A program made the translations under genes and the position numbers. Under the pieces are notes generated by a model, which searched no databases, was not told the DNA's origin, and saw only the letters and a list, made by a program, of their open reading frames with translations. A DNA stretch of 12,848 nt from RYN-431 sp036388295. Its GTDB lineage: Bacteria > Planctomycetota > Phycisphaerae > Tepidisphaerales > Tepidisphaeraceae. Positions 1-5,387 of this stretch are shown piece after piece (the first letter of the stretch is position 1; every line of letters starts with the position of its first letter). The stretch covers positions 1 to 12,848 of the forward strand of contig DASVSC010000066.1 in the NCBI GenBank assembly GCA_036388295.1. The letters run 5' to 3'.

Positions 1-3
1 CGC

Positions 4-38
4 TCCTAACTCTCTACTCTCCACTTCCAACTCTCCAC
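4..38. repeat. Heptanucleotide repeat array (five phased 7-mers)
   Basis: Read on the minus strand, this stretch is five consecutive 7-mers of the form GTnnGRn: GTGGAGA, GTTGGAA, GTGGAGA, GTAGAGA, GTTAGGA. The first three units are identical in sequence to three units at 3808-3828 and nearly identical to 3866-3886. It sits upstream of rplT and looks like one arm of an inverted pair whose partner would lie left of the window. It resembles in style the short heptanucleotide repeats known from cyanobacteria, but the function is unknown. Confidence 0.75.
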
Positions 39-138
39 TGATCACTACAAAGCAAGGGCGCGTTGCCCCTGCAGCCATGCCGTTCGGGCGAATGCCTGAA
101 ATCGTGCCCCTGGCTCCACGTTTTTCGAAAGGTTTCAC

Positions 139-516
139 ATGCCTCGCGTCAAAGGCGGCGTCGTCCACGCCCGCAAACGTAAACGGATTCTGAAGCGCGC
201 CAGCGGCTTCGTCGGCCAGCCCGGCCACAACTACCGCTCGGCCCTGGAGTTCACCCGCCGCGCCGACCGCTTCGCCTACGAACACCGCAAGGTCAAGAAG
301 CGCTTGTTCCGCGAACTGTGGATCACGCGTCTGAACGCGGCCCTGAAGGCGCGCGGCCTGAACTACAGCCGCTTCATCCCGGCCCTGCTGGAAGCGGGCG
401 TCGAGCTGAACCGCAAGATGCTCAGCGAACTGGCCGTTGCCGACGTGGCTGCTTTCGACGCTATCGTCGAAAAGACCCGCCCCTTCATCAAACTGCCGGC
501 GAAGAAGGCCGCTTAA
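139..516 (+). CDS. rplT: 50S ribosomal protein L20
   Basis: Encodes 125 residues and reads as bacterial L20, a 23S rRNA-binding protein needed early in assembly of the large ribosomal subunit. The family signature is clear: a very basic N-terminus (MPRVKGGVVHARKRKRILK), then a KASGF-like turn (RASGFVG), HNYRSALE, the helical KVKKRLFRELWITRLNAA region, and an LNYSRF segment near residue 94. It is slightly longer than the usual 117-120 residues because of an Ala/Lys C-terminal tail. The ATG is supported by GAAAGG at 127-132, six bases upstream. No rpmI (L35), the usual partner, lies in the 138 bases before it; instead a heptamer repeat array is found, so rpmI is either farther left or elsewhere. 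In some bacteria L20 represses its own operon through a leader structure; none was recognised here. Confidence 0.97.
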   Translation: MPRVKGGVVHARKRKRILKRASGFVGQPGHNYRSALEFTRRADRFAYEHRKVKKRLFRELWITRLNAALKARGLNYSRFIPALLEAGVELNRKMLSELAVADVAAFDAIVEKTRPFIKLPAKKAA

Positions 517-544
517 GCGGCGTTCGTTCGGTCCGAAAAATATA

Positions 545-576
545 AGCCCCGTGACGCGTGCGTCACGGGGCTTTTT
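545..576 (+). terminator. Intrinsic terminator after rplT, probably bidirectional
   Basis: A perfect 12-bp GC-rich stem (545-556 with 561-572) closes on a 4-nt loop (CGTG) and is followed on the plus strand by a T run at 572-576. On the minus strand the same stem is followed by TTATATTTTT (544 down to 536). It could therefore end both rplT and the convergent receiver-domain gene. It starts 28 bases after the rplT stop. Confidence 0.9.
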
Positions 577-604
577 GTTGTTCGACTTTGACGTTTTTGT
601 TGAC

Positions 605-695
605 TGGCCGCGGGTGTAAACCCGCGCGAGAACCGTGTGGTGACCCAGCGATTCGACTGCGGAGAGGGGTGCGCGCGGGTTTACACCCGCGGCCA
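605..695. repeat. Paired REP-like hairpins in inverted orientation
   Basis: Two 24-base arms (605-628 and 672-695) are exact reverse complements separated by 43 bases. Each arm is also a hairpin by itself: CGCGGGT (609-615) with ACCCGCG (620-626), and the same 7-bp stem at 674-680 with 685-691, each around a 4-nt loop. Such a two-unit inverted arrangement is like the BIME organisation of REP elements. It lies between convergent genes, ending 15 bases before the stop of the receiver-domain gene. Confidence 0.8.
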
Positions 696-709
696 CAATC
701 GCCCGCTTC

Positions 710-1105
710 TTAGTTCGTTGCGGCCATGCGCTTGATCACATTCAGCAAGCCCAGCGCGTGGACGGGCTTTACAAAGACATGCACCCTCACGTCCGGCAGG
801 CTCTTCGGACGCATCGGGCCGGTTTCGGCGTCGGCGTCGCTGAGGATCGCCACCTGGCGCGGCCGCCGGGCTTTGGGGAGCAACGCCAGTTGCTCGAGGC
901 GGTGGCCCTGTTCTTCCGAGTCGGTCACGCTGAGCACGAGCAGGTCCGTGCGCGCGGTGCCTTCGCCGGCGGCGGCCATGGCGGCGTCGGGGGTTTCGAC
1001 CAGCGACACGTCGTGCCCGAGCACACTGAGCAGTTGCACGGCAACGCCGACGACGGGTTCCTGATGGGAATCATGGATCACGACTTTGGATCGCGTGGCA
1101 TTCAT
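710..1105 (-). CDS. Degenerate response-regulator receiver domain protein
   Basis: A stand-alone 131-residue protein with the alternating strand/helix pattern of a CheY-like receiver: strand 1 at 7-11, strand 3 at 54-60, strand 4 at 85-89, strand 5 at 107-112. The active-site pattern is altered. Only one acidic residue is left in the first acidic cluster (HDSH, D12), the phosphoacceptor position is Ser (S59 in DLLVLS) instead of Asp, the Thr/Ser position is S89 (AILSD), and the Lys of the K-P motif is kept (K113, FVKP). It therefore probably cannot be phosphorylated in the normal way and may act as a pseudo-receiver or protein-interaction module. No output domain is attached. The ATG has GGAG at 1113-1116, seven bases upstream. 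It is divergent from the DUF2231 gene across a 214-base gap in which no clear promoter was recognised. The fold assignment is fairly secure; the role is unknown. Confidence 0.72.
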   Translation of the reverse strand: MNATRSKVVIHDSHQEPVVGVAVQLLSVLGHDVSLVETPDAAMAAAGEGTARTDLLVLSVTDSEEQGHRLEQLALLPKARRPRQVAILSDADAETGPMRPKSLPDVRVHVFVKPVHALGLLNVIKRMAATN

Positions 1106-1319
1106 ATTAAAGCTCCGAGGTGGGACCGCATAAGCCTATCCCTTAGAGCCCCGGAGCGACAAGCATTGCTCAGCCCGTGTCACAAGATTAGCGCAACACA
1201 AACACGGCATTCAGTGCGGACCTTTTGTGGAAGGCAGGCGTTATTGCTTTTTTTGGCGAACCCGGTGCGGATGACTACCATGCCGGCGGCCGCCAAAGAC
1301 TTCAGAAGGGACGCGACGC

Positions 1320-2435
1320 ATGCGAGAGTTGATCGAGCCGAACTGGCACATCGCCGTGGTGCACTTTCCGATTGGTCTGATCGTCATCGGGACGCTGGTG
1401 GAGTTGTTCAGCTTTCTGGGCTGGCGTGGCTCGGGCTTCCGCCGGGCCGGGCGATGGATGCTGCTGCTGGGCGCGGTATTGGCCGTGCCGACGGCGTTCA
1501 GCGGGATGTATGCGCTCGCCAGCGAAACCCACGGCGGGATCGACGAGTTGCGCAAGACCAACCCGCGTTTGGCCGACGAGATGACCTGGCACGTCTGGTC
1601 GCAGGCCGGCGCGACGGCGCTGGCGATGTTCGTGGTGGTGCTCTGGATCAGCTTGTCCGACTTCTGGCGTGACCGGCTGAACCTGCTGTTCAAGCTGCTG
1701 TTGATCGGCGTTTCCGGCCTGATTCTGGTCGGCGCGCATCTGGGCGGCGAGGTCGTTTACGGCCACGGGTACGGCGTCGATCCGCAACGCCCGCCGACGT
1801 CGCTGCCGACGTCTACGACCCAACTGGCGAGCATCAAGACGTACGAGGAACTGGCCCCGGTCGACCAGACGCACGTGACCTTCGCCGGCCTGGCGATGGC
1901 GGTGGCGTGCATCACGCTGGGCTTGGCGATTCGCACCGCCAGCGCGCCCGCCGACGGTAGTTTGCCGACCGATCATGCCGAGCGGATTGCCGCGGCGTTC
2001 ACGCCGGCGGACATCAATGACCCGACGTACCCGCCCGAGCCGGTCGTCGTCAGCCGCAACACCACGCCGCCGGTGCCGGTGGCCCGCTTCTGGCTGCTGT
2101 CGGCCCTGCTGCTGACGGTCACGGCCCTCCTCGGCGATTGGATTATCGCCCTTGAGGTCGGCTGGGACATCAATGCGATGTGGGAAAAGATCAGCAAGCC
2201 GATCGACGACGGCCCGGCCCTGTCGCGCTTGCTGGCCCACTTCGTCGTGGGCGGCACGCTGATCGTCGACACCCTGATCCTGGCGCTGCTGGCCCGCTTC
2301 GCGCCGCGGCGGAGCGTGCTGCTGCTGGTGTTCGCGCTGCCGTTGGTGATCGCGCTGGTGACGCAGATCTGGCTCGGCATTCTGCTGCTGTTCGACGGAC
2401 CGGCCGGCGCGGTGACGGGGTTTCGGGCGGGGTAA
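1320..2435 (+). CDS. DUF2231 multi-pass membrane protein
   Basis: Encodes 371 residues. The N-terminal half matches DUF2231 membrane proteins: WHIAVVHFPIGL at 9-20 (H10, H15), a GxVLAVPTAFSGMYA-type helix at about 48-65, H91 opening a helix at 91-110, and GAHLGGEVVYGHG at 138-150 (H140, H149). The paired intramembrane histidines are typical of the family and suggest haem or redox binding, but this is not proven. After a Pro/Thr-rich linker come about four further hydrophobic segments (about 184-205, 256-280, 303-326, 332-358), so the protein is longer than a bare DUF2231 domain. AGAAGGG at 1304-1310 supports the ATG. It is the only plus-strand gene facing the respiratory operon and is convergent with it, so it is not cotranscribed with it. 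A function in electron transfer is plausible from family context only. Confidence 0.8.
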   Translation: MRELIEPNWHIAVVHFPIGLIVIGTLVELFSFLGWRGSGFRRAGRWMLLLGAVLAVPTAFSGMYALASETHGGIDELRKTNPRLADEMTWHVWSQAGATALAMFVVVLWISLSDFWRDRLNLLFKLLLIGVSGLILVGAHLGGEVVYGHGYGVDPQRPPTSLPTSTTQLASIKTYEELAPVDQTHVTFAGLAMAVACITLGLAIRTASAPADGSLPTDHAERIAAAFTPADINDPTYPPEPVVVSRNTTPPVPVARFWLLSALLLTVTALLGDWIIALEVGWDINAMWEKISKPIDDGPALSRLLAHFVVGGTLIVDTLILALLARFAPRRSVLLLVFALPLVIALVTQIWLGILLLFDGPAGAVTGFRAG

Positions 2436-2510
2436 CTGCGTGACGCGTAGTGCCACGGCGCTGAGACACGCCTGTCGTCGGAATGCGCCTTTCCGATGCA
2501 TCCGAGTATT

Positions 2511-2547
2511 CAAAAAGACGGGGTGGCGACTTAAGTCGCCACCCCGT
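2511..2547 (-). terminator. Terminator of the act-sco-cox operon
   Basis: Positions 2518-2547 form a perfect 30-base palindrome centred on CTTAAG. On the minus strand it is followed by C and then five T (complement of 2512-2516). On the plus strand no T run follows, so its orientation fits the end of the minus-strand oxidase operon, whose last stop codon is at 2586. It could also help to end plus-strand transcription of the DUF2231 gene. Confidence 0.82.
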
Positions 2548-2585
2548 GCCTGAAAAATATAGCTCCGCGACGATCTTGTTGCGGC

Positions 2586-3245
2586 TCACCCGAAGGCGGA
2601 GATGACCGTGAACATCACGATCCAGACGACGTCGAGGAAGTGCCAGTAGAGTACGCAGTTATTGACGCCGACGAAGTGTTCGTGGTCGTAGCGGCCCTGG
2701 TAGCCGTGGTAGGCGACGACGCCGAGGGCGATCATGCCGCCGACGACGTGCAGGGCGTGAATCAGGATCAGCACCATCACCAGGCCGTAGAAGGGCATGG
2801 AGCGATGGCCGGCGATGATTTCGTCTTCGTTGCTGCTCGGATCGTGCACGGCCGGCTTCAGATCGGCCTGCTGTTTCTTGTACTCGACGGTAGCGGCCTG
2901 ATGCTCGCGGAGCAATTGCGCCATGGCCGGCGTCTGGATGAACACGAACACGGTCGCGAACAGGATCGTGGCCGTCAGATAGGTGCGGAACAGGGCCTGC
3001 TTTTCACGGCGGATCGCCAGCAGGCAGCGGTGCATCGTGTAGCTGCTGGCCAGCATCATGATCGTGCTGACCCAGAGCGAGGCGGGCAGGCGGATCACGC
3101 CGGTCGGCTGGCCGCCGGTGACGCGGATCAGCACGTACCCCAGCATGCTGGCAATAAACAGCATCGCCAGCGAGGCCAGGAACAGCCACATCGCGATCGT
3201 GCTCGCGCGGCGCGGGACATGTTGATTGCGGGCGACGGAAGTCAT
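2586..3245 (-). CDS. Second cytochrome c oxidase subunit III-like protein (divergent paralogue)
   Basis: This 219-residue membrane protein belongs to the haem-copper oxidase subunit III family. It has five hydrophobic segments (about 17-40, 56-76, 88-105, 152-176, 198-217), the penultimate-helix motif HALHVVGG (H163, H166) and the closing YWHFLDVVWIVMF motif at 200-212 (H202, D205). The first core helix reads MWLFLASLAMLF and lacks the glutamate present at the equivalent place in the main subunit III gene (WVFLATELLMF). A hydrophilic stretch rich in Gln/Lys/Asp/Glu (about 111-148) separates helices 3 and 4. It is the last gene of the cluster, 98 bases after the subunit IV gene, with a terminator-like hairpin in that gap. 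No convincing Shine-Dalgarno sequence precedes the ATG. It could be an accessory or replacement subunit III; membership in the family is firm, its role in the complex is inferred. Confidence 0.85.
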   Translation of the reverse strand: MTSVARNQHVPRRASTIAMWLFLASLAMLFIASMLGYVLIRVTGGQPTGVIRLPASLWVSTIMMLASSYTMHRCLLAIRREKQALFRTYLTATILFATVFVFIQTPAMAQLLREHQAATVEYKKQQADLKPAVHDPSSNEDEIIAGHRSMPFYGLVMVLILIHALHVVGGMIALGVVAYHGYQGRYDHEHFVGVNNCVLYWHFLDVVWIVMFTVISAFG

Positions 3246-3266
3246 CAGCGAGTTTAGGCCGGCGTG

Positions 3267-3332
3267 AAAAACGACGCGTGCCGATTGACGGTTCAGAAGT
3301 TATGACTTCTGCCCGACATTCGGCACGGGTCG
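3267..3332 (-). terminator. Terminator-like hairpin inside the operon
   Basis: An outer stem pairs 3272-3284 with 3320-3332 (12 of 13 positions pair, one G-G mismatch). An inner 7-bp stem, CAGAAGT (3294-3300) with ACTTCTG (3305-3311), closes on TATG. On the minus strand the outer stem is followed directly by five T (3271 down to 3267). It lies between the subunit IV gene and the second subunit III-like gene and could act as an attenuator or partial terminator, or as an RNA end-stabilising structure. Confidence 0.68.
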
Positions 3333-3343
3333 GAAAAACAAGT

Positions 3344-3769
3344 TTACGGAGCGGGCGTGACCTGCGTCGCGTCCAGGATCGGGGCGTAATTGCCGGTATC
3401 GAGCGTCGTGAAACCGATGAACACGCCGATGAATATCAGGCACAAACCGACCAGCACCGTGTACATCGGGCTGTCGTAGCGCAGGTGCATGAAGTAGGCG
3501 ATGACGAGCACCGCTTTCACCACCGCAATGCCAAGGGCGACGATCAGGTTAACGTTGTAGCCGAGGTCGATCTTCGTGACGGCCACGGTGGCGATCGTCA
3601 GCACCATCAGGGCGCTGAAGACGCCGATCAGGATCGACGGCGGCACGACGTGGGCGATGCCGTGATGGGCGCCGGCTGCGTGGTGGGCGTCGGCTGCGAC
3701 GAGTTGGTCGCCGGGCGTCGGCTGCGGGCCGTCGATCTGCTCGCGGTAGTAGCTGGGAGTGGAACGCAT
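3344..3769 (-). CDS. ctaF: Cytochrome c oxidase subunit IV (prokaryotic type)
   Basis: Encodes 141 residues with three hydrophobic segments (about 44-65, 73-94, 102-121), as expected for the prokaryotic oxidase subunit IV family (COX4_pro). The diagnostic part is the second helix and its end, LIVALGIAVVKAVLVIAYF followed by MHLRYD at 94-99. This small subunit is thought to help assembly or stability of the oxidase and has no cofactor. The N-terminal tail before helix 1 is His-rich (H29, H30, H35, H36, H40). AGGA sits eight bases before the ATG (read on the minus strand), which supports this start. It lies downstream of the main subunit III gene, separated by a heptamer inverted repeat. Confidence 0.9.
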   Translation of the reverse strand: MRSTPSYYREQIDGPQPTPGDQLVAADAHHAAGAHHGIAHVVPPSILIGVFSALMVLTIATVAVTKIDLGYNVNLIVALGIAVVKAVLVIAYFMHLRYDSPMYTVLVGLCLIFIGVFIGFTTLDTGNYAPILDATQVTPAP

Positions 3770-3806
3770 GGGGTTGAGTCCTTGTGGCGATTCGTTTTAT
3801 GGGGGT

Positions 3807-3887
3807 AGTGGAGAGTTGGAAGTGGAGAGTGGAGAGTTAGAAAGGGGTCTTCTTTAATTTTTCACTCTCTACTTCCAACTCTCCACT
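3807..3887. repeat. Inverted repeat built from phased heptamers (GTGGAGA family)
   Basis: The left arm holds five 7-mers: GTGGAGA, GTTGGAA, GTGGAGA, GTGGAGA, GTTAGAA (3808-3842). The right arm, read on the minus strand, holds GTGGAGA, GTTGGAA, GTAGAGA, GTGAAAA (3886 down to 3859). Positions 3807-3831 and 3863-3887 are complementary over 25 bases with one G-T pair. The repeat fills nearly all of the gap between the subunit III and subunit IV genes. The same unit family occurs at 4-38. Confidence 0.85.
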
Positions 3888-3892
3888 CCTCC

Positions 3893-5224
3893 TCACGACC
3901 CGACTTTGCCGTGAATCAGGTACAGCAGCGGGAACAGGAAAATCCAGATCAAGTCGACCAAGTGCCAGTACAGACCGACCAGATCGACCGGGGCGAAGAA
4001 GTTCTCGCTGAACTCGCCCGGCATGATGTCGGCCGGGGCGATTTTGGCGACGGCGGCGAGCCGCATGAACAGCCAGATGCCGCCGATGGCCAGGAAAGGG
4101 ATCGACGTGAAAACGAACGCGGTCTGGTGGCTGATGCCCCAGAGGAAGACCAGGTACAGACCCAGCGACAGGATCGGCAGCGGCGGGATCCAGGCTTTAA
4201 CCTTGGTGTCGCCGGCGCGGTAGGTGATCCAGAAGATCAGGCCCATGCCGACCAGCACGTGAATGCCGTGCAAGCCGGTCATGCAGTAGTAGATGCCGAA
4301 GAAGCTGTTGACGCGCTGCTGGCTGAGCGCCGAGCCGAGGTCGCTGTAGCGCATGGCCCCGGCGTGTGTTTCGCCGGCGCCTTCGCCCTCGCGCTGCTTG
4401 GTGTCGGGCTCGTGTCCGCTCAGCATTTCGTGGCCGATGACTTCTTCGGGCACGCCGTAGGTCTGCGCCTGGCTCAGGCCGGTGTTGCCGGTGTAGCGGG
4501 GCGGGATCTTGGTTTCGTCAGCGCCGCCGGCGTTGGGGTCCTGAAACAGGTACGGCTTGTCGGGCGTGGTGGCGACGCCGACGGGGGCAGCGGGCGTGGG
4601 CGCTTCGCGTTTAAGGTCGGCGATTTCCTTCTTGACGCCTTCTGGATTGGCCATGCCCGTCGGGCCGGCGGCGTGGCCGGCCTGGGCGCCGTGGTCGCCG
4701 GGCTTGGAAACCGGCTCTTTGAACTCGACGTTGTAGCGGTTGTACCGGCCGGGCGCGAGGTGCTCGTGGAACTTGTGCTCGTATTCCACGGCCTTGATCA
4801 TCATGAAGCCGGCCCCGCCGAGGAGCGTGACCAGCAGCAGAATCACCAGCGCCTTCGTCTGGTTCAGCTGGCTGCAGCGGACGGCCCAGGCCATGGTGAG
4901 CGAACTGGCCAGCAGGATGCCGGTGTTGATCGCGCCCCACATCGTGTTGAGATAGTGATGGGCGTAGAGGAAGACTTCCGGGTGGTTGGCCCGGTAGACG
5001 GCGTAGGCGCAGAACAGACCGCCGAACATGAGCAGTTCGGTCGCCAGGAACACCCACATGCCGAGTTTGCCGCTGTCGTACTGCTGCTCCATCGTGTCGA
5101 AGTGATGGGCCAGGTGCGGGTTGTGGCCGTGCGCGTGCGGGTCGCCGGTGCCGTGCGGGTCGGCATGGGTGTGGGGCGGGTCGACACGACCGGCGTCGTA
5201 GGCGTGGATTCCTGCGTCACTCAT
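3893..5224 (-). CDS. ctaE: Cytochrome c oxidase subunit III with a large insertion and two extra helices
   Basis: Subunit III of the haem-copper oxidase, a membrane subunit that stabilises subunit I. From the ATG at 5224 it has 443 residues, about twice the usual length of roughly 200. Core motifs are intact: KLGMWVFLATELLMFGG at about 53-69 (Glu63), YYCMTGLHGIHVLVGM at 312-327 (H319, H322), and LYWHLVDLIWIFLFPLLYL at 418-436. Three additions explain the length: a His-rich N-terminus (ten His in residues 7-41), a hydrophilic insertion of about 140 residues at 166-303 between core helices 3 and 4, and two extra hydrophobic segments at about 345-364 and 368-387 before the last helix. A GTG at 5275 would add 17 residues, but it falls in a hairpin-rich stretch, while the ATG has AGGA seven bases upstream, so the ATG is preferred. 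Confidence 0.93.
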   Translation of the reverse strand: MSDAGIHAYDAGRVDPPHTHADPHGTGDPHAHGHNPHLAHHFDTMEQQYDSGKLGMWVFLATELLMFGGLFCAYAVYRANHPEVFLYAHHYLNTMWGAINTGILLASSLTMAWAVRCSQLNQTKALVILLLVTLLGGAGFMMIKAVEYEHKFHEHLAPGRYNRYNVEFKEPVSKPGDHGAQAGHAAGPTGMANPEGVKKEIADLKREAPTPAAPVGVATTPDKPYLFQDPNAGGADETKIPPRYTGNTGLSQAQTYGVPEEVIGHEMLSGHEPDTKQREGEGAGETHAGAMRYSDLGSALSQQRVNSFFGIYYCMTGLHGIHVLVGMGLIFWITYRAGDTKVKAWIPPLPILSLGLYLVFLWGISHQTAFVFTSIPFLAIGGIWLFMRLAAVAKIAPADIMPGEFSENFFAPVDLVGLYWHLVDLIWIFLFPLLYLIHGKVGS

Positions 5225-5231
5225 AAGTTCG

Positions 5232-5235
5232 TCCT
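5232..5235 (-). promoter_or_regulatory. Ribosome binding site that decides the subunit III start
   Basis: On the minus strand AGGA at 5235-5232 lies seven bases before the ATG at 5224. The upstream in-frame GTG at 5275 has no better site and overlaps a repeat hairpin. Confidence 0.65.
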
Positions 5236-5239
5236 GCTC

Positions 5240-5278
5240 GGCCACCGGGCTGAGGTGGCCTTCGGGCTTTGCCACCCG
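5240..5278. repeat. Small hairpins, GGGCTTxGCCACCC-type element
   Basis: GGCCACC (5240-5246) pairs with GGTGGCC (5254-5260). Next to it CGGG (5263-5266) and CCCG (5275-5278) flank CTTTGCCA, a sequence almost the same as the loop region of the hairpin at 7280-7302. Both are found just upstream of a cox reading frame or just after its neighbour, which suggests a small dispersed hairpin element. Confidence 0.5.
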
Positions 5279-5335
5279 CCATGGGTCGGCTCGGCCGTTT
5301 TTCCTACAAGACCGAAGCCAACGCCGCGGTCGAAA

Positions 5336-5366
5336 CGTCTGCCGCGGCTGTTCACCGCGGCGGACG
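5336..5366. repeat. Hairpin between subunit I and subunit III genes
   Basis: A 12-bp stem (5336-5347 with 5355-5366, one G-T pair) encloses a 7-nt loop, 22 bases after the subunit I stop codon as read on the minus strand. Only three T follow on the minus strand, so it is a weak terminator candidate and more likely an mRNA-processing or stability hairpin. Confidence 0.55.
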
Positions 5367-5387
5367 TGGCTGATTCACATCGGCAAA

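Noticed and set aside
1106..1319. Divergent promoter pair between the receiver-domain and DUF2231 genes
   Set aside because: The position is right for promoters, but no -35/-10 pair with acceptable spacing was recognised on either strand, so no site is called.
1302..2513. Minus-strand open frame of 403 codons antisense to the DUF2231 gene
   Set aside because: Arg/Gln/His-rich shadow; the plus strand shows the DUF2231 histidine motifs and a good ribosome binding site.
2586..3245. Second subunit III-like gene as a pseudogene
   Set aside because: The frame is intact over 219 codons with conserved motifs in helices 4 and 5, so a divergent functional paralogue is more likely.
3807..3887. CRISPR-like array
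   Set aside because: Units are 7 nt without spacers and are arranged as opposed arms; no cas genes are near.
5225..5275. GTG start at 5275 for subunit III
   Set aside because: It lies in a hairpin-rich intergenic-type stretch, and the ATG at 5224 has AGGA at proper distance.
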